Below are positions 51,574 to 60,056 of a stretch of 60,056 nt of DNA, piece by piece. The DNA is taken from NCBI RefSeq assembly GCF_000222705.1, contig NZ_AFUB01000038.1, positions 1 through 60,056 on the forward strand. The letters run 5' to 3'. A program made the position numbers and the translations under genes. How positions within the stretch are numbered: position 1 is the stretch's first letter; each line of letters starts with the position of its first letter. The notes beneath the pieces are model-generated. The model saw nothing but the letters and a program-made list of their open reading frames with translations. It had not been told where the DNA came from and made no database searches. This DNA is from Streptococcus mitis bv. 2 str. SK95. GTDB lineage: Bacteria; Bacillota; Bacilli; Lactobacillales; Streptococcaceae.

Positions 51574-52356
51574 TTAAGAAAAGTCAGCCTTGCTTTTCAC
51601 ATCACTATATTCTTCAGCGATTTCTTGGCTGAGAATATCCTCATAGGCAGGGAGTTGGATATCCTGACCGTATTTCTTCTTGAGCGCAGTAGTGACCAGG
51701 CGATAAGCTAGATTGGCATTACGAGAGAGGATAGGTCCGTGGAAGTAGGAACCAAAGACATTCTTATAGTGAACCCCTTCGCCGACCTTTTCTTCGTTGT
51801 TTCCATTTCCGTAAATAACTTGGCCGAGTGGCTTTTGATCATCCGAGAGGAAGGTGCGCCCTTGGTGATTTTCAAATCCATAGTAGGTTTCATCGAAATC
51901 TTCATTGTGAATCTTGATGTCACCGATAAAGCGATTATTGGTCTGGTTGAGGGTATAGTGGCCCATGACCCCTAGACCTTCGATGCGCTTGCCTGAAGCT
52001 TCAACATAATATTGACCCAATAGTTGGAAACCACCACAGATAGCTAGAACAACACCATCGTTTTGGATGTAGTTGTCAATGCTCTCTTTTTTAGCAGGAA
52101 GATCGCCAGCGATAATACTTTGTTCAAAGTCTTGACCCCCACCGAAAAAGGCGATATCGTAGTGGTTTTCATCAAAGTCATCATGGAGAGAAACGATGTC
52201 AACTGTTACATGTGCCCCAAGTTTTTCAGCCACATACTTGAGCATAAGGATGTTTCCATTGTCCCCGTAGGTATTCATGAGGTTTCCATAGAGGTGGGCG
52301 ATATTGAGCTGATAAGGGTAGTTGCCAGCTTTTGAGGAAAGTGAAGTATAAACCAT
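51574..52356 (-). CDS. gatD: Lipid II isoglutaminyl synthase, glutamine amidotransferase subunit
   Basis: A 260-residue class I amidotransferase that gives ammonia to MurT for amidation of the D-Glu residue in lipid II. The nucleophile is Cys107 in [16 protein letters not shown], with [11 protein letters not shown] upstream and the catalytic His in [15 protein letters not shown]. The start overlaps the murT stop by one base (TAATG), so synthesis is coupled. MurT/GatD is essential in relatives and affects beta-lactam sensitivity. Confidence 0.96.
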   Translation of the reverse strand: MVYTSLSSKAGNYPYQLNIAHLYGNLMNTYGDNGNILMLKYVAEKLGAHVTVDIVSLHDDFDENHYDIAFFGGGQDFEQSIIAGDLPAKKESIDNYIQNDGVVLAICGGFQLLGQYYVEASGKRIEGLGVMGHYTLNQTNNRFIGDIKIHNEDFDETYYGFENHQGRTFLSDDQKPLGQVIYGNGNNEEKVGEGVHYKNVFGSYFHGPILSRNANLAYRLVTTALKKKYGQDIQLPAYEDILSQEIAEEYSDVKSKADFS

Positions 52357-53699
52357 TAGTTCATCTCCTTTCTAACAATCTGACGACTAGCCAGCAGTTC
52401 GCGGAATTCCAGCATAGCAGTATAAGTAGCCAGGATATAGGCATGCTTGCAATTTTGGTTCTCAATGGTTTTGAGAACTTGCTCCAGATTGCTTGTTTCA
52501 GTGATTTTATCAGCTGGGTATCCTGTCACCCGTAGACGACGCGCGATTTCAGAATGACGAACACCGCCTGCGTTGATTTCAGGAATGTCCATGTCAGTGA
52601 TTTGTTCAAAGTCCGCATCCCAGATCCAGCTGGTATCTATTCCATCTGCATAGTTGGCGTTGAGAAGGACAGAAAGGCTAAATGGATAAGGCGCTAGTTT
52701 AATCATCTCGATAGCCTGAGTTGCACCAACAGGATTCTTGATGAGGACAAGGGTACATTCCTTATCACCGATATGGAAGGTTTCCTGACGACCAAAGACA
52801 GCACGGCTCTTATCAAATCCTTGCTTGATCCGTTGCGAATCTGCGCCGAGGAATCGAGCAATGGCAACCGCAGCTAGGGCATTGTAGATGTTGTAGAGTC
52901 CACCGATTTGAATACCGTATTCTTGTCCGTCAATGACAAAGCGGGAGCGATTGTTGGTCAACTCAACCAGTTTTGTCAATCGATAGTCGAGATTAGGACG
53001 TTTACATCCGCAATTTTCACAGATATAGGCACCCAAGTTGGCATAGGTATTGAGCTCGTATTTGAGGATGCCTTGGCAGTCAGGACAGAGGATTCCTTCG
53101 GTATTGTAGTGAGCCAGTTTGGCAGGTCCTTTTTCCAAGTCAAAACCAAAATACTGTACAGGATTTGGAATAGCTGGCTTGTAGAATAGGGGGCTATCAC
53201 CATTAAGGAGAACAGTGGCTGTAGGCACCTTACGGATGGCATCCAAAATCATGTTATAAGTTGTGTAAATCTCACCATAGCGGTCCATCTGGTCACGGAA
53301 AATGTTAGTGATGACAAAAAGGCTAGGATGGATGTAGTCACAGATACGAGATAGACTGGCCTCATCGATTTCGAGGACGGCAATATTTTTCCCAGTTTTA
53401 GAAGATTTGGCTGTTAAGAAGGTTGTCGCAATTCCTGTAATCATGTTGGCACCGCTTGGGTTGGTCAGAACTTGACCATAAACCTCTTTTAAAATGCCGA
53501 CAGTGAGGGCAGTTGTCAAGGTTTTTCCGTTGGTTCCAGTGATCACGACAATCTCGTAGTTCTTCGCTAGATTTTGTAAAATATCTTTATCAAATTGAAG
53601 GGCGACTTTTCCTGGGAGCGTACTTCCACGGCCAAGACGGCTCAAGATGAAGTGGGAAGAACGCCCAGCAAGAAGGCCCAAAGTAGTTTTTAATTTCAT
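52356..53699 (-). CDS. murT: Lipid II isoglutaminyl synthase, Mur ligase-like subunit
   Basis: A 447-residue Mur-ligase relative that activates D-Glu of lipid II for amidation. Motifs: ATP-binding [14 protein letters not shown] (about 52-65), [20 protein letters not shown], a four-cysteine zinc ribbon CPDCQGIL and [10 protein letters not shown] (about 205-230), and the C-terminal DUF1727 domain. The ATG is only 6 nt from a TATAAT box and has no Shine-Dalgarno, unlike gatD, which is translated by coupling. Operon murT-gatD. Confidence 0.96.
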   Translation of the reverse strand: MKLKTTLGLLAGRSSHFILSRLGRGSTLPGKVALQFDKDILQNLAKNYEIVVITGTNGKTLTTALTVGILKEVYGQVLTNPSGANMITGIATTFLTAKSSKTGKNIAVLEIDEASLSRICDYIHPSLFVITNIFRDQMDRYGEIYTTYNMILDAIRKVPTATVLLNGDSPLFYKPAIPNPVQYFGFDLEKGPAKLAHYNTEGILCPDCQGILKYELNTYANLGAYICENCGCKRPNLDYRLTKLVELTNNRSRFVIDGQEYGIQIGGLYNIYNALAAVAIARFLGADSQRIKQGFDKSRAVFGRQETFHIGDKECTLVLIKNPVGATQAIEMIKLAPYPFSLSVLLNANYADGIDTSWIWDADFEQITDMDIPEINAGGVRHSEIARRLRVTGYPADKITETSNLEQVLKTIENQNCKHAYILATYTAMLEFRELLASRQIVRKEMN

Positions 53700-53705
53700 G
53701 TTTCT

Positions 53706-53734
53706 ATTATATCATACTACACCCAGCAGTCCAA
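53706..53734 (-). promoter_or_regulatory. murT promoter, six bases before ATG
   Basis: On the minus strand TTGGAC (53734-53729), 17-bp spacer, TATAAT (53711-53706), then AGAAAC and ATG at 53699. Confidence 0.8.
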
Positions 53735-54009
53735 TAACTAAAGTAACTTCTAAGATCAACTAAAAAAGTAACCTTAGAGGTGCTTTTTAGGTTCTGATTA
53801 AACCAATCAAATACAATATCTTTGAATTTGATAACTTTGGCAACTTTAAGAAATAAATCTTTCTCACTCTGAACATAAGAAAGGAGAGGACATCGATTAT
53901 CCTCTACAGGTTTTAAAATTTCATTAATCTACTATAGCTGACAAAGATACCTATAGCTGATAAAGATACCTAGCTTTTGGAATTTAGATTATTTTTTGGA
54001 AAGTCTCTT
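53735..54009. other. Gene-free region downstream of the nucleotidyltransferase
   Basis: No coding frame is supported. It holds a small hairpin GAGGA..TCCTC near 53886-53905 and the 19-bp tandem repeat at 53932-53969. No clear terminator T-run after the nucleotidyltransferase gene was found. Confidence 0.5.
53932..53969. repeat. Two-copy 19-bp tandem repeat
   Basis: CTATAGCTGACAAAGATAC is followed directly by CTATAGCTGATAAAGATAC (one difference) and then CTAGCT, the start of a decayed third copy. Confidence 0.8.
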
Positions 54010-54765
54010 TTATAATAAATTACGAATTTTTTCTTTTATAAATGCGTTAAGAGGATAGTGTTTATCAAGATATTCTAGGAGTGCCTGAGCAGATTCAGAA
54101 ATTCGTTCGTAACCTTGCAAAAAGTAGGGTAATTGTTTGGCTTCATTTGGATAACCTTTTTCAAATCGTCTGTTGCTGTTAAAAATATCTATAAAATTAG
54201 ATTTAGAAGTTTTTTCCAAATTGATTAGTTCAGTCCAGAGCTTGACAGATCTGTTTTGGATGAAATCATAAGCAGCCAATTTTTCGCCTCGTTGATAGCG
54301 ACTTAGTCCTATATATAGGTTGCATAAAATTTCTCCCAACAGCCATTCACGGTCTCTATTTTCTTTTGATGGCAATCTTTGTGGCTGGCAGATTGTTCCA
54401 TCAAAACCGACCTCCTTCCAGATAATCTTGCCTTCAGCGAAGGGAATGTTTACTAGTTCATGAGCTTCAAAGATAGCAAATTCACAAAAGACATCATCTT
54501 CAAATAGAACTTTATGTCCGTCCACTGTATTTTGGTAGTGAAATGCAATTGGTTCTAGATTACTTAACCAAGTTAGATCCTGGATATAGGCCTGCTTGTA
54601 GCCATCTTTTACAATAACAAAGAAATCTAAATCGGAGTACTGATCCAATCGTTCTCTTTCTGCTCCGCAAGAACCAAGTGCCAGCAAAGCTAGTGCTTGT
54701 TTAGAATCTTTTAGAGACTGACTAATATCATCTAGTCTTTGTAATAGTAATTCTGTTTTATTCAT
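54010..54765 (-). CDS. Nucleotidyltransferase-domain protein
   Basis: A 251-residue protein with ALLALGSCGAERERLDQYSD followed by LDFFVIV: the GS-x10-DxD motif of polymerase-beta-type nucleotidyltransferases (about 29-50). The rest is helical (WLLGEILCNLYIGLSRYQRG). It resembles AadA-like enzymes only in this domain; substrate unknown and no evidence for antibiotic modification. The promoter region is AT-rich. RBS before ATG is weak (GAGGTAACGAT). Confidence 0.78.
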   Translation of the reverse strand: MNKTELLLQRLDDISQSLKDSKQALALLALGSCGAERERLDQYSDLDFFVIVKDGYKQAYIQDLTWLSNLEPIAFHYQNTVDGHKVLFEDDVFCEFAIFEAHELVNIPFAEGKIIWKEVGFDGTICQPQRLPSKENRDREWLLGEILCNLYIGLSRYQRGEKLAAYDFIQNRSVKLWTELINLEKTSKSNFIDIFNSNRRFEKGYPNEAKQLPYFLQGYERISESAQALLEYLDKHYPLNAFIKEKIRNLL

Positions 54766-55104
54766 ATCGTTACCTCATTATTTCTTGTTTACAGACATTA
54801 TATAGTTAATATTTTCGAAAGTCAATTTCATCCCATACCAAATATATACTAATGTAATATGGGATTTCTTTCGATATTTTTTACAATGATAAAGTTTAAA
54901 CATTTTGCGGAGTATTGCTCATATTATCAAGAACGAAGAAATTTGAAGTATCCTTTGATTGATTAGAAAGTGATTCTTATCTTTAAAAAGATCAAATAAT
55001 TTGTAAAATATTTAAGAAGAAAAAATATATCGACTTAGCCATCAATTTGCAAACAGTAAAATCTTCTCACAAATGATGAAAATACACACATGACCGCGCG
55101 AAGA

Positions 55105-55129
55105 GTGCCTAATTTACCTAATTAGGCAC
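55105..55129. repeat. Perfect 10-bp inverted repeat
   Basis: GTGCCTAATT (55105-55114) and AATTAGGCAC (55120-55129) around TACCT, no T-run. Isolated in the gene-free stretch. Confidence 0.8.
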
Positions 55130-55321
55130 GAAACAATCATTGCAAAATATCTTTTTAAATTACTCATAAAACGATGAGTTGAAGCAAGTTATTTAAAGTC
55201 ATATGTATTGCTGATATTTAAAAGAGCGAGCTGAGACTCAATATATAATTAGGACTGCTAAGTAAAGTGTGGACATTATATCATAAAAGAAAGAAAAGAC
55301 AGATTTGAGATTTCGCAGAAA

Positions 55322-55345
55322 CAAAAACAGCCCGATGAGGGCTGT
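55322..55345 (-). terminator. Terminator of the propeller-like protein gene
   Basis: ACAGCCC GATGA GGGCTGT with TTTTTG on the minus strand. Confidence 0.85.
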
Positions 55346-55351
55346 GAGTGA

Positions 55352-56557
55352 TTAGTTCTGAAACCAAGTTGCGATTGGGAAGTCGTTTTGTTTCAGTTCC
55401 AGTTTTGTTTTGGTTAGAAGTTGGCCATTTTCTAGAGAATACAATAACAAATGTTGATTGGTTACAATCAATACCTTGTTTGTCAAACTTGCATCGATGT
55501 GTATTATCTCTTCTGTAGAGTCAGGCAAATCTTTTCTGACATTGATTAGATAGCTAGATTCATCAGAGAGATTGACAATGGATAAGGCACAGCGATCATT
55601 TCCATCCGCCTCATGTTTTACAATCAATCGATCCTCTTTTGGAGTTTTATAGAGAAGATTGGGGTTGTCCTCTGGTAGCGTGATGAAGTGCTTTTCCTTA
55701 CTAGACAAGTTCATGACAAGTATGCGATTGTCTGAATCCTTGGAGAAAGTTTCTGTATTTCGAGTATAGGCAACGCTACTGTAATAATTGTCACCGATTA
55801 ATTCAGAAGAAGTTAGCATTTCAACGATCTTGCCTTCGCTTGTCAGAGGCGTACGAGACAATTCTTTTAGTTGATCATTTTCGTCTAATTCTACTAAATA
55901 TCCATCAAACACTAAAGCGGGTCGTTGACGGGACTCATCGTGAAACCCCAGACCGAGGTAGAGGCGATTCCCTCTTCCATGAAACTGGATCGGAAAGGAA
56001 GTGGATTCGGAGAATGTTTTCTGAGTAATCAGCTTTCCTGAGATGTCAAACATACTGAGCACCCCATCCTCAGTTGTAGTTTGGCCTGTGTAGAAGAACT
56101 TGTCTGATACTCCAGCTCCCGAATAAGCATAGAAGGGAGTTGAAGTTTTCCGGATGTCCCCTGTCTGAAAGTCAAGAGATACGATGTTCTGAGTGGATGC
56201 CTTCCCTCTGGTATTTCCAGATGAAAAGACGAGATAGCGATTGTCAAACCGTCCCTGAGGAAACCAGAAATTGACATCTTCTGCAATGGAGACGTCCTCA
56301 GTCTTCGTGAGCTGAAACTGATCGTTTTGCAACTGATAACTTTGGATTGATTTCGAATTGACAAGGTAAAAATCAGCAGTCTGATTGACCGTGAATTGCT
56401 GTTTTTGAGGTAAAATCAAGCGAAAAAGCATCCAGCAAAGCAGGAGAAAAATAAAGACTATACTGACACAGAAAACCAGTGTTTTCATAGCCATACTTTT
56501 TTCTTTGGATAGAAAGGAAAAAGGAGTGTGTTTTGACAGTTTAACTTGCTTCCCCAT
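55352..56557 (-). CDS. Membrane-anchored, propeller-like extracellular protein
   Basis: A 401-residue protein. A short cytosolic N-terminus is followed by one membrane helix (about 26-48, LVFCVSIVFIFLLLCWMLF) and a long external part made of repeated beta-strand units such as NRYLVFSSGNTRG, DKFFYTGQTTTEDGVLSMFD, RLYLGLGFHDES and NKVLIVTNQHLLLYSLENGQ, which suggests a beta-propeller. No catalytic motif is recognised. Start at 56557 (MGKQVKLS) has AAAGGAGG upstream; a longer reading adds 42 residues without an RBS and is rejected. Function unknown. Confidence 0.8.
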   Translation of the reverse strand: MGKQVKLSKHTPFSFLSKEKSMAMKTLVFCVSIVFIFLLLCWMLFRLILPQKQQFTVNQTADFYLVNSKSIQSYQLQNDQFQLTKTEDVSIAEDVNFWFPQGRFDNRYLVFSSGNTRGKASTQNIVSLDFQTGDIRKTSTPFYAYSGAGVSDKFFYTGQTTTEDGVLSMFDISGKLITQKTFSESTSFPIQFHGRGNRLYLGLGFHDESRQRPALVFDGYLVELDENDQLKELSRTPLTSEGKIVEMLTSSELIGDNYYSSVAYTRNTETFSKDSDNRILVMNLSSKEKHFITLPEDNPNLLYKTPKEDRLIVKHEADGNDRCALSIVNLSDESSYLINVRKDLPDSTEEIIHIDASLTNKVLIVTNQHLLLYSLENGQLLTKTKLELKQNDFPIATWFQN

Positions 56558-56668
56558 GTGACTAGCCTCCTTTTTGAACAGAAAATGAAGACAACATCCT
56601 ACACCTATATTATAAGCTTTTACAGCTAAAAGCACAAATAATCTTGCAAGGAAACTATAGACTGGATA

Positions 56669-56702
56669 GAAAAAGACAAACATCGAAATGGATGCTTGTC
56701 TT
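56669..56702 (-). terminator. Terminator after the disulfide oxidoreductase
   Basis: AAGACAA.CATC and GATG.TTGTCTT arms; the minus strand ends CTTTTT. Confidence 0.8.
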
Positions 56703-56721
56703 GTGGAGAATATCTGAAAAC

Positions 56722-58038
56722 TTAAATCGCAAACAAGTCATTCAAGTTCTCAGCCAAGGTTGGGTGAGTGAAGATTTGTTTTGTGAAGTAAGTGTAAGGA
56801 ATCTTGTTGTCCATCGCAACAGTGATGATATTGATGATTTCTTGAGAACCTTCTGAGAAGATGCTTGCACCGAGAATTTCTTTTGTTTCAGTGTTGACAA
56901 CAGCTTTGAAGGCTCCACGAAGGTCTCCATTTACGTGACCACGAGGCATCGCAGCAACAGGGATTTCCTTCACAGCGTATGGAAGTTTCAAATCAGCTGC
57001 TTGGCTTTCAGTCAAACCAACTTGTGAAAGAGCTGGTGTGATGAACATGGTGTTTGGCACATTGAGACGGTCTTCAAGTGTGTAGCTGCCATCACCAGCA
57101 AGGTAGCTGTATACAACACGGAAGTCATCAAGTGAGATGTAGGTAAATTGAGGTCCACCGTTGACGTCTCCAACTGCAAAGACACCAGGAACGTTTGTTT
57201 GACAATGTTTGTCGACCTTGATAGCACCACGCTCTGTTAGTTCAATATCGGTATTCTCAAGTTGAAGTGGTTCTACGTTTGGCTTACGTCCAGTTGCGTA
57301 GAGAAGGGCATCAAAGCGGTAGGTTTCGTTTTCTGTTATGACAAGGACTTGATCACTGTCGTTTTTGATTTCAGTAGTACGGATGTTTTGAAGCAATTCA
57401 ATACCGTCTTCTTCCATGTACTGTTTAGCAAGAGCTGCGATGGAAGGTTCTGCTCGAGGTAGAAAAGTATCCAAGGCATCTAGGACTGTAACTTTGCTGC
57501 CAAGTTTGTTGTAAAGGCCTGCAAATTCAAGACCGATATTTCCGCCACCAAGGACACCAAGTTTTTCAGGCAATTTGTCCAAGTTTTGGATACCTGTTGA
57601 GTCAAAGACATTTTTACTTGTAGCAAGTCCAGGAATTGGCAAGACGTTTGAAACAGCACCAGTGTTGATAACGATAGTTTCAGCAGTCAGTTCTTGTTTT
57701 TCATCACCAGCCTGGATTTCGATGACTTTGTTTGAAAGGAAGTGAGCTTCCGCATCAAAGATATCTACACCTGTTCCCGCAACAGTAGCATAGTTTTTAT
57801 TGTTAAGGCGACCAGTGATGGTATTTTTGGTAGCAATGACTTCTTCAAAAGACAAATCTTTCTCAGCAGCAACTAGCAAGGTTTTAGTTGGGATACATCC
57901 GATGTTGATACAAGTTCCACCGTACATAGCTTTGCTACGTTCGATAAGAGCCACTTTTTTACCAGCTGAAGCTAATTTACCAGCTAGTGTTTTACCAGCT
58001 TTACCAAATCCAATAACGATTAAATCATATGTTAACAT
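56722..58038 (-). CDS. FAD-dependent pyridine nucleotide-disulfide oxidoreductase
   Basis: A 438-residue flavoprotein: FAD site VIGFGKAGKTLAGKLASAGK, redox-active cysteines in YGGTCINIGCIPTKTLL (Cys43/Cys48), NAD(P) site LGVLGGGNIGLEFAGLYNKL (about 155-174), second FAD motif GVFAVGDVNGGPQF, and a C-terminal dimer domain ending in IFTHPTLAENLNDLF. The redox pair and final HP motif fit the RclA/MerA-like branch; metal or reactive-chlorine defence is plausible, but the substrate cannot be told. GGAGGACTATAA precedes the ATG. Confidence 0.92.
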   Translation of the reverse strand: MLTYDLIVIGFGKAGKTLAGKLASAGKKVALIERSKAMYGGTCINIGCIPTKTLLVAAEKDLSFEEVIATKNTITGRLNNKNYATVAGTGVDIFDAEAHFLSNKVIEIQAGDEKQELTAETIVINTGAVSNVLPIPGLATSKNVFDSTGIQNLDKLPEKLGVLGGGNIGLEFAGLYNKLGSKVTVLDALDTFLPRAEPSIAALAKQYMEEDGIELLQNIRTTEIKNDSDQVLVITENETYRFDALLYATGRKPNVEPLQLENTDIELTERGAIKVDKHCQTNVPGVFAVGDVNGGPQFTYISLDDFRVVYSYLAGDGSYTLEDRLNVPNTMFITPALSQVGLTESQAADLKLPYAVKEIPVAAMPRGHVNGDLRGAFKAVVNTETKEILGASIFSEGSQEIINIITVAMDNKIPYTYFTKQIFTHPTLAENLNDLFAI

Positions 58039-58233
58039 TTATAGTCCTCCTGTTTGATTTTCATTCTAGCACAAGAAAACACTTTTTGCACAAATCTGCT
58101 ACGGGAAATGAAGTGAGCTTGAAATGCTCCCTTCAAATTCTTTGATAAACAACTTTCATGCCACTTTACTGCTAGAAAATCGTTTACATGATTTTCCTAA
58201 TGGATTCTACTATCTTTTGCCTCGCTCTTGTGT

Positions 58234-58385
58234 TATACTAAATAGGTTGCAAAGAAACTAGTACTTTTCTTTCGTGGAAAAGAAGCAACACGGTATCTCG
58301 TTTTGAAGAAGATACGTCATGAAAAGAAAAGTATATGCTAAGCGCTATAGGGTGGCTTCGCACCACCTTTAGAAAGAAGAAAAAC
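58234..58385 (+). promoter_or_regulatory. cshA promoter and folded 140-nt leader
   Basis: Extended -10 TGTTATACT (TATACT at 58234-58239) precedes a leader with three nested or successive stems: TACTTTTCTTTC (58262-58273) with GAAAAGAAAAGTA (58321-58333), inside it GTATCT (58293-58298) with AGATAC (58310-58315), and then GGTGG (58351-58355) with CCACC (58363-58367) 19 nt before the GTG start. Such leaders can give cold or autoregulatory control of RNA helicase genes. Confidence 0.6.
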
Positions 58386-59963
58386 GTGAAATTTAATGAA
58401 TTTAACTTGTCTGCTGAATTACTAGCAGAGATTGAAAAAGCTGGATTTGTAGAAGCAAGTCCCATCCAAGAACAGACCATTCCATTGGCTCTTGAGGGAA
58501 AAGACGTTATCGGTCAAGCCCAGACTGGTACAGGGAAAACTGCAGCCTTTGGCTTGCCAACCCTTGAAAAAATCCGTACAGAAGAAGCAACCATCCAAGC
58601 CTTGGTCATCGCTCCAACTCGTGAACTTGCTGTTCAAAGCCAAGAGGAATTGTTCCGCTTTGGCCGTAGCAAGGGAGTGAAAGTTCGTTCAGTTTACGGT
58701 GGTTCAAGTATTGAGAAACAAATCAAGGCCCTTAAATCTGGTGCCCATATCGTTGTAGGAACACCAGGCCGTCTCTTGGATTTGATTAAACGCAAGGCTT
58801 TGAAATTGCACGATATTGAAACCCTCATCCTTGATGAAGCGGACGAAATGCTCAACATGGGCTTCCTTGAAGACATTGAAGCTATTATCTCTCGTGTCCC
58901 TGAAAATCGTCAAACCTTGCTCTTTTCAGCAACCATGCCAGATGCTATCAAACGTATCGGTGTTCAGTTTATGAAAGACCCTGAGCATGTCAAAATTGCT
59001 GCCAAGGAATTGACAACAGAGCTGGTGGACCAGTACTATATCCGTGTCAAAGAACAAGAGAAATTTGATACTATGACGCGTCTCATGGATGTGGAACAAC
59101 CAGAGCTTGCTATCGTATTTGGTCGTACCAAACGCCGTGTGGATGAATTGACTCGTGGGCTTAAAATCCGTGGCTTCCGTGCAGAAGGGATTCATGGTGA
59201 CTTAGACCAAAACAAACGTCTTCGTGTCCTTCGTGATTTTAAAAATGGCAATCTAGATGTTTTGGTTGCGACAGACGTGGCAGCGCGTGGTTTGGATATC
59301 TCAGGTGTGACCCATGTCTACAACTACGATATTCCACAAGATCCTGAAAGTTACGTTCACCGTATCGGCCGTACAGGTCGTGCTGGTAAGTCAGGTCAAT
59401 CGATTACCTTTGTTGCTCCAAATGAAATGGGCTACCTTCAAATCATCGAAAACTTGACTAAGAAACGCATGAAAGGCTTGAAACCAGCAACAGCAGAAGA
59501 AGCCTTTCAAGCTAAGAAACAAGTAGCGCTCAAGAAAATCGAGCGAGACTTCGCGGACGAAGCCATTCGTGGGAACTTTGAGAAATTTGCTAAAGATGCT
59601 CGTAAGTTAGCTGCAGAATTTAGTCCAGAAGAATTGGCTATGTATATCTTGAGTCTGACAGTCCAAGATCCAGACAGCCTTCCTGAAGTGGAAATTGCGC
59701 GTGAAAAACCACTGCCATTTAAACCATCAGGTAATGGCTTTGGTGGCAAAGGCAAGGGAGGTCGAGGAGGCCGTCGTGGAGACGACCGTCGAGACCGTGA
59801 TCGCCGTGGCAATGGTCGTCGTGATGAGTTCAAGAAAGGTAGTCGTGGGAACGATCGTTTTGATAAAGACAGACGTTACCGTAATAAAGACAATAAAAAA
59901 CCTCGCAACACTTCAAGCGAAAAGAAAACAGGCTTTGTTATTCGTAACAAGGGCGATAAATAA
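58386..59963 (+). CDS. cshA: DEAD-box RNA helicase CshA
   Basis: A 525-residue helicase that unwinds RNA and joins the mRNA-decay machinery in Firmicutes. Motifs: Q motif ASPIQEQTIPLALEGKDV, I AQTGTGKTAAF, Ia PTRELAVQ, II LDEADEML, III SATMP, V TDVAARGLDIS, VI HRIGRTGRAG. The tail (about 430-525) is rich in Gly, Arg and Lys (KGKGGRGGRRGDDRRDRD), typical of RNA-binding CshA tails. Start GTG at 58386 (MKFNEFNL) with AGAAAGAAG upstream; a longer reading would run through the leader hairpins. Confidence 0.96.
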   Translation: MKFNEFNLSAELLAEIEKAGFVEASPIQEQTIPLALEGKDVIGQAQTGTGKTAAFGLPTLEKIRTEEATIQALVIAPTRELAVQSQEELFRFGRSKGVKVRSVYGGSSIEKQIKALKSGAHIVVGTPGRLLDLIKRKALKLHDIETLILDEADEMLNMGFLEDIEAIISRVPENRQTLLFSATMPDAIKRIGVQFMKDPEHVKIAAKELTTELVDQYYIRVKEQEKFDTMTRLMDVEQPELAIVFGRTKRRVDELTRGLKIRGFRAEGIHGDLDQNKRLRVLRDFKNGNLDVLVATDVAARGLDISGVTHVYNYDIPQDPESYVHRIGRTGRAGKSGQSITFVAPNEMGYLQIIENLTKKRMKGLKPATAEEAFQAKKQVALKKIERDFADEAIRGNFEKFAKDARKLAAEFSPEELAMYILSLTVQDPDSLPEVEIAREKPLPFKPSGNGFGGKGKGGRGGRRGDDRRDRDRRGNGRRDEFKKGSRGNDRFDKDRRYRNKDNKKPRNTSSEKKTGFVIRNKGDK

Positions 59964-59964
59964 G

Positions 59965-59993
59965 AAAAAGCGGTTCAAAATGAATCGCTTTTT
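59965..59993 (+). terminator. Terminator after cshA
   Basis: AAAAAGCGGTTCA AAA TGAATCGCTTTTT, a 13-bp stem with one G-T pair. Confidence 0.9.
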
Positions 59994-60056
59994 ATATAAG
60001 GAGACCGATAGTAAAAGAAGATGTATAAAAGTAAAGGAAAGGTGAGATGGGAAGGG

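Larger units (their letters stand above)
54766..55351. other. 586-bp AT-rich gene-free stretch with two palindromes
   Basis: No frame longer than a few dozen codons with a believable start was found on either strand. Palindromes: ATCCCATA/TATGGGAT (54830-54865) and GTGCCTAATT TACCT AATTAGGCAC (55105-55129). The rest has many stops in all frames and could be decayed genes, but nothing is recognisable. The last 25 bases hold the terminator of the next gene. Confidence 0.6.

Noticed and set aside
1-60056. CRISPR arrays, tRNA, rRNA, complete IS elements, BOX or RUP elements
   Set aside because: I read for repeated spacered units, cloverleaf ends and transposase motifs and found none I could support; small repeats may have been missed by eye.
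60020-60056. Short frame MYKSKGKVRWEG at the right edge
   Set aside because: Only 12 codons are visible, with no clear promoter and no family; not enough to call a gene.

Overview
The window looks like chromosomal DNA from a mitis-group Streptococcus. Nearly every housekeeping protein (ThrS, RecJ, RNase J, UvrC, PepV, MetA, Dpr, MurT/GatD, CshA) reads like its S. pneumoniae counterpart, base composition is low-GC Firmicute-like, and strong TATAAT and extended -10 promoters are common. It is probably not S. pneumoniae itself. From memory, gene blocks that are far apart in pneumococcus are joined here (a recJ-to-rplA block runs straight into an apt/metA/tpiA/dpr block). The murM/murN pair that I recall between the esterase and uvrC in pneumococcus is also missing.

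Layout. 1-1300: the end of an unknown membrane protein, then a decayed piece of the type VII secretion ATPase gene essC. 1370-3980: a DUF2974-type hydrolase, a membrane-anchored FAD/NAD reductase and a TetR repressor, with matching 27-28 bp operators in front of repressor and reductase. 4310-5954: a BceRS-like two-component system. 6003-8844: a T-box-led operon of a small P-loop kinase and thrS. 8841-11840: a small membrane protein, a metallophosphoesterase, an Rrf2 regulator and a YdcF-like protein. 11909-15745: a nucleotidyltransferase and a polar amino-acid ABC importer. 15923-23585: recJ, rnjA, an esterase, a metzincin-type protease and uvrC.

23586-26483 is the clearest accessory patch. 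It is visibly AT-rich and lies between the end of uvrC (with a 31-codon stub of a metallophosphoesterase gene) and an intact metallophosphoesterase gene. It encodes an HNH nuclease and an ABC/SMC-type ATPase whose frame is broken exactly at an A-AAA-AAA heptamer. This has the parts of a nuclease plus ATPase anti-phage module of the Septu kind, but in the reverse gene order.

26484-37585: metallophosphoesterase, lipoprotein, nitroreductase, PepV, a uracil-DNA-glycosylase-like protein, YbaK-like deacylase, rhodanese, BrnQ, a DUF1307 lipoprotein, M42 peptidase, HIT protein, an LdcB/DacB carboxypeptidase, and rplK-rplA with an unusually long structured spacer. 37659-45774: a GNAT pseudogene, apt, metA with MET-box half-sites, dnaD, tpiA, a heterodimeric ABC exporter pair behind an attenuator-like leader, and dpr. 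45983-59963: PhnA-like protein, Pr6Pr membrane protein, MFS transporter, truA-thiD-ECF S component, pepQ, gatD-murT, a nucleotidyltransferase, a 586-bp gene-free stretch, a membrane-anchored propeller-like protein, a disulfide oxidoreductase and the DEAD-box helicase gene cshA behind a folded leader.

uvrC, truA and murT each have a good -10 box only 6-7 nt before the start codon, so their mRNAs may be leaderless. I saw no tRNA, rRNA, CRISPR array, complete insertion sequence or prophage.
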